DNA from: Anniella stebbinsi
Lineage: Eukaryota > Chordata > Lepidosauria > Squamata > Anniellidae
Assembly: GCA_029215795.1 (NCBI GenBank)
Contig: JARDYH010000007.1
Span: 83,587,763 to 83,651,762 of the forward strand
DNA: 64,000 bases
Reading direction: 5' to 3'
Every line of letters starts with the position of its first letter. The first letter of the stretch is position 1. Below are positions 1-11,820 of the stretch, piece by piece. The translations under genes and the position numbers were made by a program. The notes beneath the pieces were generated by a model that worked only from the letters and a program-made list of their open reading frames with translations, did not search any database and had not been told where the DNA came from.

Positions 1-301
1 ATCAGGCCACAGGTCCATATGGAACCCCCAGGAGCATGCTCTCCAATGGCCTCAGTGATCGGGCAGGGTAGTAAGGGAGAAGGCGCTCTCTCAGGTATCC
101 TGGTCCCAAGTTGTTTAGGGCTTTGCACACTAGTACCAAACCCTTAAACCTGGCCCGGTAGCTAATAGGTAGCCAGTGCAATTCCCTAAGCAAAGGAATT
201 ATATGCTGAAAAGAGGCATCTCCTGACAACAGCCAAGCTGCTGCGTTCTGCACTAGCTCCAGCTTCCGGAGCAGCCTTAAGGGAAGCCCCATATAGAACA
301 C
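1..301 (-). mobile_element. L2-like LINE, ORF2 C-terminal fragment
   Basis: The minus strand reads LELVQNAAAWLLSGDASFQH, IIPLLRELHWLPISYRARFK, and LVCKALNNLGPGYLRERLLP. This is the C-terminal tail typical of L2/CR1-group ORF2 (consensus VQNAAARLL..HITPVLRELHWLPV..R..FK). The element continues past the left edge of the window. Confidence 0.75.
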
Positions 302-1289
302 ACAAAGTACAAAGTCTCATTTCCCATATAGAGTCCCATCTGAATTTATATGGGGGTCAGCAACTGGAAGCCACTTGGCAGATCCGGCTTGATGCCGCCC
401 CTTGTCCAAAGTGCCAACCTACAGGTAAAAGCAGCCCAATGTAAGTGCCATGTATGGCATCAGATCTCCCTAGCAGGCCAGTTTAATGGGCAGGGTAAAA
501 AACGGCCCATTCCTCTGAGTTCTCTACTGGCCAGGGTTATAGAGAGGTAGTTTTCCTTACTGGCTCTGAACCACCAATCCTTAACTTCCTGCTCCCGTTC
601 TTTCACTCCATGCGGCTTCAATCAAGGAAGGCCTTTGACAGCCAGTTCCCTATTATAATTTCTAGAACTTGCCCCTACAGCACCGAACTCAGTGACTCAG
701 TGGCTCATGTGTCTTAAACACAGCACCTTTCCCCCAGCGTTCCCAATCCTCTCATCAATCGAAAGTGCAAGAGAGACAGACAGATATCTGGCAAGGTTCT
801 GGGAATGCAGCGTGACTCAGGTGCGGTGTGTGATCTTGGCAACATTCCTCCACATTGCACATCCCTGCTCAGGTCCTCGAGATGTGGGCAAAAGCAGATT
901 TTTTTTAAAAAAAAGGCAGAGTTGCTTCTGCTCTCTGTCTTTCTGCTTTCTTTTTCTTCGTGATGTCTAATGCAAATGATGGATGATGACATCGCACTGG
1001 GCACCCTGCTCACACCTGCCAGTCAAAAGTGAAGTGGGGAGACGCACAGTGCAGTGACGGCACAGCATGCGTTGCTTGCACAGTCTTTTTTAACATGGCC
1101 ATTGTGGCTTACAACAATTAAAATCACGTTATCATCAATAACGCAAGGGGGGAAAACCTCTGTTCAGTGGGTCTAATGCAGCTCACAGATGTTCCCCATC
1201 CGGCCTGCAGAAGGTTTGGCTCCTTCCATGTACCCCACCCATGCCAAAGCCCACCCCCAAGAGGCTTTGGAAGGTGACCGGCATTTCTG

Positions 1290-1313
1290 TGTTATCTCCT
1301 ATAGGAGATAACA
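1290..1313. repeat. 24-bp perfect palindrome
   Basis: TGTTATCTCCTA followed by its exact reverse complement TAGGAGATAACA, no spacer. A second short palindrome (CTGATCAGTGATCAG) lies at 1346-1360. Confidence 0.85.
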
Positions 1314-2236
1314 AGGGGATTCTCCTCCTTGCCCCCCGTTTAGCTCTGATCAGTGATCAGAAATAACAACGGGATTTTTCTTAGCATGCTGATTACTCTC
1401 ACCCTGCCCCATTACATCATCCAGCCCATGCAGAGCTGCGTGGAAAATCATTTGCCCCCTCACCCAAAATCAGTTGCCTACTCCTGTATGAGATTGATGG
1501 GGTGCAAGCCATGCAGGCCTGCTTTAAAAGCCCAGTTCATGCATTCTATTTTTCTTACTCTGGCTGTGTACTTTACTTTTCTAAAGTGGGATGTATAGCA
1601 GTAGCTGCAGCCTTTTCTAAGGTTGCTGATGTTGGTTTGCAAAGGGGACGATTCCCCTTCTTCATCCCCTGGCTTGGATTTGAATGGGCATGTCACACCT
1701 ATTCCAGCATTTCCTGCATTGGTTGTATTTAATTCCAAATCACAACAAAATAGGTAAAATCCACTTGGAATATTCTTCCTTTTATTTGTCCCAAGTATAA
1801 GAAAGCAGAGATTTAATACTGGCCAGATCCTCATAGATGCCTTCCTGTCCCTCCAAATACCTGAAGAGCTTTGAATGAGACCTAGCATTCTTGGCTTATG
1901 AAATATAAACAGGCACCTCATAAGGAACCCAACCAAATGGAGCATTGTGTTTAGTTTGGCAGCCGGTGCTGGCTACTTTTGAAGGGAACTGTAATAAAAG
2001 TGGAGCAATGGGAACCTGTATCTTCTGGGAACAGTAGCTAGCTTAGATGTTAAAACATGAGGCCACTAAATGATCCCCTAGTGAGAGAGCTTTAGCATCT
2101 CAGACCCAGGCAGCTGTGTGGTCCTGCCTCACCTGTACACGAGGACTGCCAAGATCCATAGCTAACGAAAGGAACTGGCCAAATTGGTGTAGCTGGTAAA
2201 AAGAGCTTCACAGAGCTGGTATTCCTATCAGACTGG

Positions 2237-2797
2237 AGCCCTTTCTAGACCTGCCTTTTGTCCTGTGATCGTCCCCAGATGATGCACAGGGACTCCTGGA
2301 AGCAGGGGGGGGGGGGGCAGGCACGGGTTTTCCCAAAGATAAGGGATCCCTGGGAAAACCCGATTTTTCTCATGGTCCCGGGAACATCCCGAGACCACGG
2401 GAAGTGCAGGCGGCTGTCCCAGCTGGTGCCTACTTACTTACGAGTAAGCAGGCACCAGAAATGGACATGGAGCCACGCAGGGCGGCTCTGTGCCATCGGG
2501 GAAGGAGGGGGGAAGCAAGTCCGCCATCCCCAAGATGGCAGGGTGGGATGGGCGGGCCCCCCGATTTCGGGGGGGGTTCTTTTTTTAAAAAAAACTACCT
2601 TCCCGCTATAGTGCAAGAGCGCTCTTTTCGGCTTCTTAAAACAAAAAACAAAAAAAGCGGGCACGACTGTGCAACGTCCCAGGAGGAAGCCGGGATGTTG
2701 CACTTCCTGTTTAGAAAGAATAGGACGATCCCAGAAGCAGGTATGTCCGGGATCATCCCCAGGCTCCTTCGCTACATCTCTAGGTGTAGAAAGGGCT
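2237..2797. mobile_element. DNA-transposon-like element with terminal inverted repeats
   Basis: Left end AGCCCTTTCTAGACCTG and right end (reverse complement) AGCCCTTTCTACACCTAG match over 15-16 bases, 561 bp apart. Internal sequence has partial inverted symmetry and homopolymer runs, and no transposase. No clear target duplication. Confidence 0.6.
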
Positions 2798-2944
2798 ATG
2801 GAGAAGCAAGTGCTAGGTTATAAGATTCCAACCTAAGTCTGTAGCCCCTGTGAGACTCACTTCAGAGAAAACATGTGTTGGTTCAGGCTGTAATATTTAA
2901 TTTAAGTGGTTATAGCTTAATATTCTGGTTTGTTTTGATCTTGA

Positions 2945-3072
2945 GGGGCCATAGCTCAGTGTGATAGAGCACATGCTTTGCATGCAGACGGTCCCAGGTT
3001 CGATCCCCAGCTTCTTATAGTAAGGTGAGGAAAGAATCCCACCTAAACCCTAGAGAGCCATTGAGGCCAGTC

Positions 3073-3108
<36 letters not shown>

Positions 3109-3608
3109 TTATAACCCGCCTCTCCCTCTGGATCGAGGCAGGGAACAACAACAAATACAAAACACAAAAATCACAAAACAGTTGAACTATTAAAAACAAA
3201 TAAAAACCAATAATTCATTAAAAACATCTTAAAATTCAGCTGGATAGGCCTGCCGGAAGAGATCAGTCTTCATAGCTCTCTTAAATTCAAGAAGATTGCT
3301 AACTTGTCGAATCTCCTCCGGCAGGTCATTCCACAGTCTGGGAGCGGCAGAAGAGAAGGTCCTCTGGGTAATGCTAGTCAGCCTAGTTCTGGCTGATTGA
3401 AGTAAATTCTTCCCAGAGGACCTGAGTGTGCGGGGTGGATTATATGGCAAAAGGCGATCCCGCAGGTAACCTGGACCCAAACCATGTAGGGCTTTAAAGG
3501 TAATAACCAACTCTTTATACTTCACCTGGAAACTGATTGGCAGTCAATGTCGACAATACTGGGCTAGATGGACCAGTAGTCTGACTCAGTATAAGGCAGC
3601 TTCCTATG
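2945..3608 (+). mobile_element. tRNA-Ala-derived SINE interrupted by an L2-like LINE
   Basis: The head (2945-3015) has a Pol III A box (TAGCTCAGTG) and B box (GGTTCGATCCC) and a TGC anticodon-like loop. The body stops at 3075 and resumes at 3541 with CAGTCAATGTCGACAATACTG through GGCAGCTTCCTATGA. Between them lies a minus-strand LINE; CAGTCAAT is repeated at 3068-3075 and 3541-3548. Confidence 0.8.
3076..3540 (-). mobile_element. L2-like LINE 3' end nested in SINE
   Basis: The minus strand encodes LVITFKALHGLGPGYLRDRL, then RTFSSAAPRLWNDLPEEIRQ and LEFKRAMKTDLFRQAYP, the LINE ORF2 C-terminus, followed by a short 3' UTR and an AAT tail (3073-3108). Flanked by 8-bp duplications CAGTCAAT. Confidence 0.8.
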
Positions 3609-3639
3609 AGCCATTTAATGTCACATCTGCAACTCCCAC

Positions 3640-4370
3640 CTCCATAGAATGATAAAAATTTGGAGTTGGAAGGGAGTTGGGATGTCTTCTAGCTGAAGCC
3701 CCTGCTCAGGAAATTGTAACTACACCATCTCTGACAGATGTCTGCCCAACCCAGGGATACATGAGAGATTTATTTCAGTTCATTTTTTAAATCAGGACTT
3801 ACCCAGTTTGGACCTTGCGGACCAAACGGTCTCGGAAGCCACCTGCTGTTGAAGTTCGTAGACTTCCGAGCTTGCAATGTGATTCGTGGACCAGAAAGCA
3901 AGTGTTTGACAGCATGCATACATTTGAAAAATTCCCATGAAAAATGCATACATTTGAAAAATTCCCATGAAAAATGCACACATTTGAAAAATGTGCACAA
4001 ATACTGTACACTTTAAGCAACGGGTGAAGAACGTATACATTTCAAAGACGTGTTCAACTGATGCGTACATTTGGAAAACTACAGGTTTTCATGTGAAAAG
4101 AATGTAGCAACGACCGCAAACTGATACGGACTTAAGTCGGAACGAGTTTCAAGATGGAACTCGGAGCTTTGGTGACCTCCAGTTTTGCTGATTTGCACAT
4201 CCCTAATCCAGTTTCTGCTTAAATGCCTCCAATGAAGGAAAGCCCACGATTCCCAGAGGCAGCCTCTTTCACTGCTGAACAGCTATGGCAGCAGCCCTCT
4301 AGGGACTCACGCAGAGAAGGGTGTTTCCCATCACCTGCTACCTGATCCTGTTATCTGGAAATGCCAGAAA
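3640..4370 (-). mobile_element. CR1 LINE 3' end split by another insertion
   Basis: 3640-3765 matches the CR1 3' end (ATAGAATGATAAAA, GAGTTGGAAGGGA, ACACCATCTCTGACAGATG). The expected next part (TTTCTGCTTAAATGCCTCCA, AAGGAAAGCCCACGATTCCC, TCACTGCTGAACAG) appears only at about 4209. The 440 bases between are a different element. Confidence 0.65.
3766..4206. mobile_element. Unclassified insert with 30-bp tandem repeat
   Basis: Interrupts the CR1 copy around it. It carries two exact 30-bp units at 3916-3945 and 3946-3975 (GCATACATTTGAAAAATTCC plus CATGAAAAAT) and a partial third. It ends TTTGCACATCCCTAAT. No coding capacity. Confidence 0.5.
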
Positions 4371-4589
4371 TTGAACTCTGGGGCCTTTGCATTCAAAGCT
4401 CTGTGCTGATTCCATGCCTATGTGCCCTGTGTATAGACACTTTCAGCCAGTGTAACTCACGCCTCTCTTTCAATGCAACAAATAATCCTTTATTCAACGT
4501 CTCTATTAACAGAACAGCAAAGAGTGATAACTTTCAGTCCACAGGAAATAAGGAGGTAGTCACAATCAAAGGTGAGGTCTAATGGGAAG

Positions 4590-5135
4590 GATTAGTTTAT
4601 TTATTTATTGGATTTCTATACCGCCCAACAGCCAAAGCTCTCTGGGCGGTTTACAAAAATTAAAACCTTGAAAACCATTTAAAGTATAAAACAAACAACA
4701 GTGTAAAAACATAATATAAAATACAGTCTAAAAGCACAACCAAGGTAAAACTGAGCAGCAGTTCAGAAATCTATACAGTTTTAAAATACAGATTTAAAAC
4801 AGCAAAGTTAAAAATTAAGCTGATAAGCTGTTAAAATACAGAGAAAATAAAAAGGTCTTCACCTGGCATCTAAAAGAATATAACGTAGGTGGCAGGCGAA
4901 CCTCTCTAGGGAGCTATAGCCGGGGTGCCACAACAGAGAAGGCCCTGCTCCTGGTAGCCACCTGCCTCACTTCCTTTGGCAGGGGCTCATGGAGAAAGAC
5001 CCCTGAGGATGACCTTAGGGTCCAGGCAGGCACATATGGGAGGAGGCTTTCCTTCAGATAACCTGGCCCCAAGCCGTTTCAGGCTTTGAAAGTTAATACC
5101 AGCTTTGAAAATTAATACCAGAACTTAATGACTGC
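4590..5135 (-). mobile_element. L2-like LINE 3' fragment
   Basis: Begins with a TTTATTTATT tail and the conserved TTTCTATACCGCCCAACAGC and AAAGCTCTCTGGGCGGTTTA of a common reptile LINE 3' UTR, then runs (reversed) into the LINE C-terminal codons around 4870-5100. The last 45 bases contain a small tandem copy of TTTGAAAGTTAATACCAG. Confidence 0.6.
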
Positions 5136-6104
5136 TGAATAAAAGGGGTGAGGCCTGGTAAAAATGGGGTGTGCTTGGCCAGGTCCTCTGAGCCTCCTGC
5201 CTCTTTGCTGGCTAGTCTGAAAGTGAGAAAGACTCCCGCCCAAAGGGAAGTCCCTACTAGACTATCTGAGACTGCTGTGTTCTAGCTACAGCAGGCCTGG
5301 CTGGCAGATCCTTGATTTCTCCACCCATGCCTATAAACATATACATTTCCTATACTTTAAAGAATTGGGGGGCAGCACATTACGTGTGAGCTTTGGTCAG
5401 GGACCCCTATGAATTGGACCAACATCTCCCGTTTACTAGACATGCACGTCACCCAGCTTAGCAAAAGCACCTTGCACAAATTACATACTGCCATAAAAGC
5501 TGGATTTAGAATTCACTCCTGTATTCATCTAAACCACCAAAAGGATCATCCCCGTATTTGCTTATGTTCAAACCATTCTAACTGAAAGGCATTCCTTCTT
5601 GGCCAACTTTCTGGTAGTCCAGTCCTAGCCAAATTAGTCAGTTTCACCAAATCCAGTCATCTCCCAAGGTCTTACAAACCAGTTCTTTGTCAGTTTTCAG
5701 ACTCTTGGGACTTCTTACGTTTTTGCTGCTACCGTCAGGCCTCTTACTAACACCTTCTCTATCTTCTTTTCCACTCCATCCGAAAAAACAAGCGGAAAAA
5801 AACATCATCACTAGGTCAAAATGTGCTGTGTAACCTACAAGATTTTCAATTGCTTGTTTCACCTGCAGTCAGGTAAATCCACCCAGAAACGCACATCTAC
5901 CAGCAATGAATGACGTTTGCTGGAAATTGCTTTGCACCTCCAGCATTTGTCAAAACTGCCATCCATTTTTCTGCTTTTCAAGTCTTTTTTTAAACGTATC
6001 AAATGCACGCTGCACTTTTCTAGTATAGTCGCAGCCCATTTGGTGGGCTGGATCACACGCACACACACACTTGGTTTGGCCAAGAATGCCCACCACCCTC
6101 CATT

Positions 6105-6215
6105 ATTTCAGGGCTGGGGAACCACTGGCTCTCTGGATGTTGATGGGTGCCAATTTTTGCCAGCCTGGCCAGTGGTGAGAGATGATGAGAATAGTCTGGA
6201 GAGCCTTCAGCTTTG
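6105..6215. mobile_element. hAT-like fold-back element, worn
   Basis: GGCTGGGGAACC, GGTGCCAATTTTTGCCAGCC and a mirrored half give the layout of the dispersed 'GCCCTCCAGATGTT' fold-back family, heavily mutated. Confidence 0.35.
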
Positions 6216-6579
6216 CCAGCCCTGCATTTCTTGTTTGCATGCTGCATTTCCCTTGTGCCCCTAGTGGCTCACAGCATATCGAACGAAAAGCAATAAATAG
6301 GATAATTGCACAGATATAGTAGGAACAGTTGCAAATTATAGTGTGGATGCATGACATCTCAAAGTTGTGTAAGTGGATTTTTATGTACACAACAGGACTT
6401 AGCCTCCCTCTCTTCCTTCCTGCACTGCTCCCTGTGCCTCCTCCCTACTGTGCTCCGGAGGGTCCTCTGGAGCAGATGCAGGGTGGGGGTGGAGGTGGCT
6501 GTTAGAGAGGCAATATCTGCTGAAAAATGGAAACTATTGGAATAGCTAAATTGGCGGTAGGGAATCTCTTTTAGCCGGA

Positions 6580-6925
6580 GGTCCCCAATCTGTTTCAGAG
6601 AAGCTCTTGGAGAGCCATATTGCAGTGGTGGGTGGGGCCTAAGGCAAAAGGGGGTGGAGCCACAGGCAAAAGGGGGTGGAGCCACAGGCAAAAGGGGTGG
6701 AGCCAACAATACTAAACATACCAGCATATTTTAGCTTAAAGCTCTTGCTGGCAGTAGCTAAGCCTTAGGAGACGGGGGCATGTTAACCTTTTAGAATGGG
6801 GAAAAAATGGGGAAAAGCCAGGAAACCCCCAGACCATGGTTGGTTGGGGGAAATGGGTTGGGGCTAAAGGAAGAGGTCTGGAAGGCCAGAATGGGCCCCT
6901 TGGCCTGAGTTTCCCCACCCCTGAA
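6580..6925 (-). mobile_element. hAT-like family C element with 22-bp minisatellite
   Basis: Shares TGGTGGGTGGGGCC, AGGCAAAAG, CAGCATATTTTA, CTAAGCCTTAGGAGA and CCCATTCTAAAA with copies at 30960, 41715, 53824 and 13738. Contains 2.9 units of a 22-bp repeat (AGGCAAAAGGGGGTGGAGCC plus AC) at 6642-6705. Confidence 0.55.
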
Positions 6926-7569
6926 CTAGATACATAATAAAACCATAAGTCCGTCTTTACAACTTTGCTTACTATTCATATAAACTGACATAATTCAATA
7001 TTTTAAAACTAAAAAGGAGAGAGACTAGAGCCTACCACAAAAGTAAGAATACATTACCTGTAAAGCCAAATAGAACTCTGTTCCACAAAGTCAACGTGGG
7101 ACTTTCTCCAATTAACTTACCAGCATTGGTTGGCAGCAACACCTCTCACCTGAGTCGGCCTTCCTCCCAGACTCTCACCTGGGGATATCAAGAAGGCCAG
7201 TCCTCCAAGTCTCGCATACTTTAACGGATTCGATATTACTCTTTCCGCCAAGCATCCCTTCCAGCCCTGTTTTGAAGGCAGCAGGCTTTATCAAGCTCCA
7301 GATTGGTGCGTGGGTGGTGAGGCAAGAGAGAAATGCTTGGGTCCCTTGACGCTTGTCTCCACCTAGATAACACCCCATCCTTCAAATTAGCAAGCGGTCC
7401 CAATCTACCAGGAGCTTTTGCAGCACAATCCCCACTGAAATGAGGATTAAACCAAAAGCGTTTTCAACTAGGATGACGCCAAGAGGTACTCATACACCCT
7501 TCACCCTGCACTTTGCAGATCACCCAATTTCAAACCAAAATCAGAAGTACTTGCATCGAGGGGTGATTA

Positions 7570-7885
7570 GGCTGACCATATGAAAAGGAGAGCAGGGCTC
7601 CTGTTTATATAATAGTTGTAATGAAAAGGGAATTTCAGCAGGTGTCATTTGTATGCATGCAGCACCTGGTGAAATTCCCTCTTCATCACAACAGTTAAAG
7701 CTGAAGGAACCCTGCCCTCTTTTGTATCTGGCCATTCTAATTTAGCTTCTGCAGCTTTAACTGTTGTAATAAAGAGGGAATTTTACCCGGTGCTGCATGC
7801 ATACAAGCGACACCTGCTAAAATTCCCTTTGCTAAACAAGTGGTAAAGATGCAGAAGCCCCTGTCCTCCTTTTCATAAGGTCACC
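7570..7885. mobile_element. 316-bp fold-back MITE, copy 1
   Basis: Left end GCTGACCATATGAAAAGGAG and right end (reverse complement) GGTGACCTTATGAAAAGGAG match. Both halves carry the same subunit (TGCATGCAGCACCTGGTGAA and AATTCCCTCTT), so the whole unit is a large hairpin. A second copy is at 31119-31429. Confidence 0.7.
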
Positions 7886-8889
7886 GTAGGGGTGACGCTT
7901 GTTTGTTCAATTCACCATATGGCCATTCAACAAGACATTTTAACAACAACAACAAAAATCTCTAAGACAAGACAAACTGTATACATGAAGGCAGGAATAG
8001 TGGTAGGAAGGAGATATAAGGATCAAAATAGACCCACATTGTGGCAAAACAGACTGATTTATTGGAAGAAGAAGGAGATGTGTGTCATAGTAGTGAAAAA
8101 GAGATGTGGGAGTTGTAATCTCGATGCAAACTGTACAATTGCAATGTGTGTATAATGTAAATCAAAGCTGTTCTTTTTGAAAGAACTGTACTGAAAGGGG
8201 GGAAATTAGAACTTTTCTAAATAATCAAAGCTACAGATGCAAGAATGCTACCAAAAACCCATGTCGCAGATCTAGACAAATTGAAACAGAATTGAGGAAA
8301 AAAATACAATGTGGCACTTGGAAATTATTTCTGGCTGGGGACAATGGGCATTGAAGTCCAACATGCCAAGAGGGCATCAGGATGGGGAAAGTCAACCTAA
8401 AGCATCCTTCCTGATGAGTGTTGTCTTGACACTATTTTGGAAACGTACAGCTTGAGCAGGCGTTGTAAAGTCCAGTAAGCCAAAACTATTTCTCCCAAAC
8501 TATTTCTCCATCACCTGCCTTTAAACCATCGCTCTGGGCAGTGCTGGACAAAACTGTTTTTCTACACTCACGATAGAGATGGGTGTCCATATTGCTATGT
8601 ATTCCTGTGGGGGTGGGATAGGGTAGGGGGCAAATTGGCCACTTGACGTTAATTACCAACAAGAAATTTGTAGGTTCCACTGGGCTTGCAGAGAGCCGTC
8701 CCCTCCCAGTTCTACATAATTGAAAATCAAGGCTGTTACGTTAGGCTCAACCTTTGGGATTAATTGCCAATTTTGGGTGTTATTATTACTCATATTTAAA
8801 AAGCTTTTAGCATGCCAAGAACTTTGCAGCCCAGGCAGCCAGAAACTATGCATGCTTACTTGGAAATCAGTGGGGCTTGCTCCCTATTG

Positions 8890-9750
8890 AAGCGCAACCA
8901 AAATGATCAAGGGCTTGGAGCAAAAGGAATTGCAGTGAGGACAGATTACAATGTATGGAATTCACTTCCACAGGACGTAGTGATGGTCACCAATTTGGAT
9001 GGCTTTAAAAGCAGGGTGGGTGGATAAATTCCTGGAGGAGAAGGCTATCAATGGCTACTAGTCCTAATGGCTATGTGCAACCTCCAGTAGCAGAGGCAGT
9101 AAGCCTATTTGCACCAGTTGCTGGGGAACATGGGTGGGAGGGTGCTGTTGCAGCATGTCCTGCTTGTGGGTCCCTGGTCAACAGCTGCTTCACCACTGTG
9201 TGAATGCTGGACTAGATGGACCCTTGGTCTGATCCAGCATGGCTTTTCTTATGTTTTTAACATTTGGTTTTTGTTTGGTTTTTTTAGCTTAGAAGAAAGA
9301 TGTCAGGAGGGGACATGGTAGAAATATATAAAATTATCCATAGCGTGGAGAAAATGGGTAGGGAGAAGTATTTTCCTGTCTTTCATAATACTAGGACCTG
9401 GGGCCATCTAATGAAACCAAATAATGGGAGGTTTAAGACAGACCAAATGACAGACTTCTTCACACCTAGTCAAATGGTGGAAGATGTCGTGATAGCACCA
9501 ACTTGGACAACTTTAAAAAGGGATTGGGAGAAGGCTACCAAAGGCAAGTAATGACAATAGCAATATATTACCATCGCTGTCAGAAGTAGTTGAATACCAG
9601 TTGTTGGGGAAAATGAGCGGGAGGGTGCTATTGGTCTCATGTCCTACATGTGTGCTTCCTAGAGACAACTGGTTAGCTACTGCGGACATAAGATGTTGGA
9701 TTAGATAGGCATTTGGTCTGATGCAACATGGCTCATTTTATATTCTTATT
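8890..9750 (+). mobile_element. CR1-like LINE 3' ends, two in tandem
   Basis: 8940-9262 carries the family hallmarks GTAGTGATGGTCACCAATTT, AAATTCCTGGAGGAGAAGGC, and CTGGACTAGATGGACCCTTG ending TTCTTATGTTTTT. 9290-9750 starts further upstream in the same family (GAAGAAAGATGTCAGGAGGG) and repeats the tail in diverged form. The L1 copy inserted just after the second tail. Confidence 0.7.
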
Positions 9751-9760
9751 AAGTGTGTGT

Positions 9761-9775
9761 AGAACTGCAGCCTGG
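9761..9775. repeat. Left target-site duplication of L1 copy
   Basis: AGAACTGCAGCCTGG; matches 11821-11836 (AGAATTGCAGCTTTGG) with two transitions and one base inserted. Confidence 0.75.
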
Positions 9776-11820
9776 AAGAAACAAGTGAATACCTTTAAAC
9801 AATCTTTAGCAGATAGAATGGTTACATGTGTATCAATTAATATCAGAGGAATGGGAGGAAAGATCAAACAATCAAGAATGTATAAATGGATAATGGGGAT
9901 GAAACCGGGAATATTATTTTTACAAGAACTTCATAAACCAAAAGCAAATTGTGGAATTTTGGCAAGTAAACAATGGGGACAGAAGTATTTGGCGCTGGGT
10001 ACCAGAAGAGCAAGGGGGGTAGGGATTCTAATAAATAAGGAAATAGATTTCCAAGTAAAGAAAATACTGAAAGACAAACAGGGAAGATATATTTTGGTAG
10101 AGGGGACGTATAACAATAATCAGCAAATTACATTGGCATCAATTTATAGCCCTAACACAAATCAACTGAACTTTTTACAGAAGGTCCTAGCTAAGCTAAA
10201 AAAAAATTCAAAAGCAGAAAAGGTTGTGGCAGTGGATGTAAATTGGAACCTACAGGGGGCAAGATCAGTAAACGACAAGGACAAAAGAAAAACAACAAAA
10301 CAGAACAGGAGATTAAATACTTATATGGAAATAATTTAAAAATATGGAATGTTTGATATATGGACCGAGATAAACTCTAAAGACTATAGTCATACATATT
10401 ATTCAGAGGTGCATAAAAGTTTTAGCAGGCTGGACACGATGTTAACAACAGAATCGTTGATGCAAAAGGTAAAAAAGGTGGAAATTGGGCACATAAAAAT
10501 AACAGATCATGCTCCCATTTTGGCATGTGTAGAAATAGAAAAAAGAGTTAAAAGAGACTATAGATGGAGAATGAACCCCATTCTATTAACAAAGGAAGAG
10601 GTCAAAGAAAAAATTAAAAAAGAAATAGAAAGATATTTTGAAGAAAATAAAACAGGACAAACGACAGAAAGAATTAGATGGGAAGCAGCAAAAGCAACCA
10701 TAAGAGGGAAATGTATAAAGCAGCTAAGTATAATTAGGAAAAGAGATAAGGAAAAGATGGAAAGGCTAGACAAAGAAATCAGCAGATTGGAGGAACTATA
10801 TAAAAATACAGGAAAAATAAAAGTTAGGAAGGAAATGGAAAAATTAAGGAAAGAAACGGAAGTTATGGAGGTAAATAGGGTTATGGTCAATATGCTATAT
10901 GTAAATCAAAGGTATTATGAATTTACAGGAAAAACTTCAAAATTGCTAGCAAATAGAGTTCAAAAGAAGAGAATAAGAAACAAAATCTGGACATTAAAAA
11001 CAAAAGGAGGAGTAAAAACATATGATTCAAAAGAAATGGGAGAAATACTGCAGGAATATTTTTCAGAATTATATAAGGGGAAGGAGATAGAAGTTGATCA
11101 GATAAAGGATTATATAAAAAAAGCCAGAATACCACCATTGAAAGAAGAACAAAAACAATATTTGCAAGAGGAAATAGGAGAAAAAGAAATAGAACAGGCT
11201 ATAAAAGATTTAAAAAAGAACAAAAGCCCGGGGGAGGATGGCTTCACTGGAGAATTTTATATAACATATAGTGACAAACTGATACCTCAGTTAAAAAGAG
11301 TATTTCGTGAAATACAAGAGGGGGGACCCCTCCCAAAAACTTGGACCCAAACCATAATAACATTAATACCAAAATTAAATAAAGACAAATGCAATCCAGA
11401 ATCATACAGGCCGATATCGCTACTGAATGTAGATTACAAGATATTCACCAAAATTTGGGCTAATCGACTAAAAGAAGTAATTAATGAATCTGTTGGGGCA
11501 GATCAATATGGGTTTCTGGAAAACAGGTTCATAGCAGAACCGGTGAGGAAATTATTGGGTCTGATGAAGTTGAGCAATATAAGGAAAATTCCATTTACAT
11601 TATTGACTCTGGATTTGTATAAGGCATTTGATACAGTAAATCCAAAATTTATAATCAATGTACCAACAATATACAACTTGGGGAATAAATTCAAACACAT
11701 AATAGATGCAATATATGTACAGACAACAGCGAAAATTAGGTACAATGGATTGGAAACAGGGGAAATAAAGTTAAATTCGGGAACAAGGCAGGGATGAAAA
11801 AATAATAATAATAAAAAAAA
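9776..11820 (+). mobile_element. L1-type LINE ORF2 copy, 5'-truncated and prematurely polyadenylated
   Basis: A 2-kb stretch reads in one frame as L1 ORF2, from a probable ATG at 9818 through the APE-type endonuclease (INIRGM, FLQEL, ASIYSPN, ITDHAPI) into the reverse transcriptase (KSPGEDGF, YRPISLLNVDYKIFTKIWANR, LDLYKAFDTV, SGTRQG). One in-frame TAA at 10337-10339 breaks it. The endonuclease GDFN motif reads VDVN, so the copy would be inactive. It stops at GTRQG, before the YADD active site, where A-rich sequence (11797-11820) takes over. An internal AATAAA lies at 11764. Near-identical 15-16 bp flanks at 9761 and 11821 look like target duplications. Confidence 0.9.
11764..11769 (+). terminator. 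Internal AATAAA used by the L1 transcript
   Basis: AATAAA inside the reverse-transcriptase frame, 27 bases before the A-rich tail starts at 11797: the normal spacing for cleavage and polyadenylation. Confidence 0.65.
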
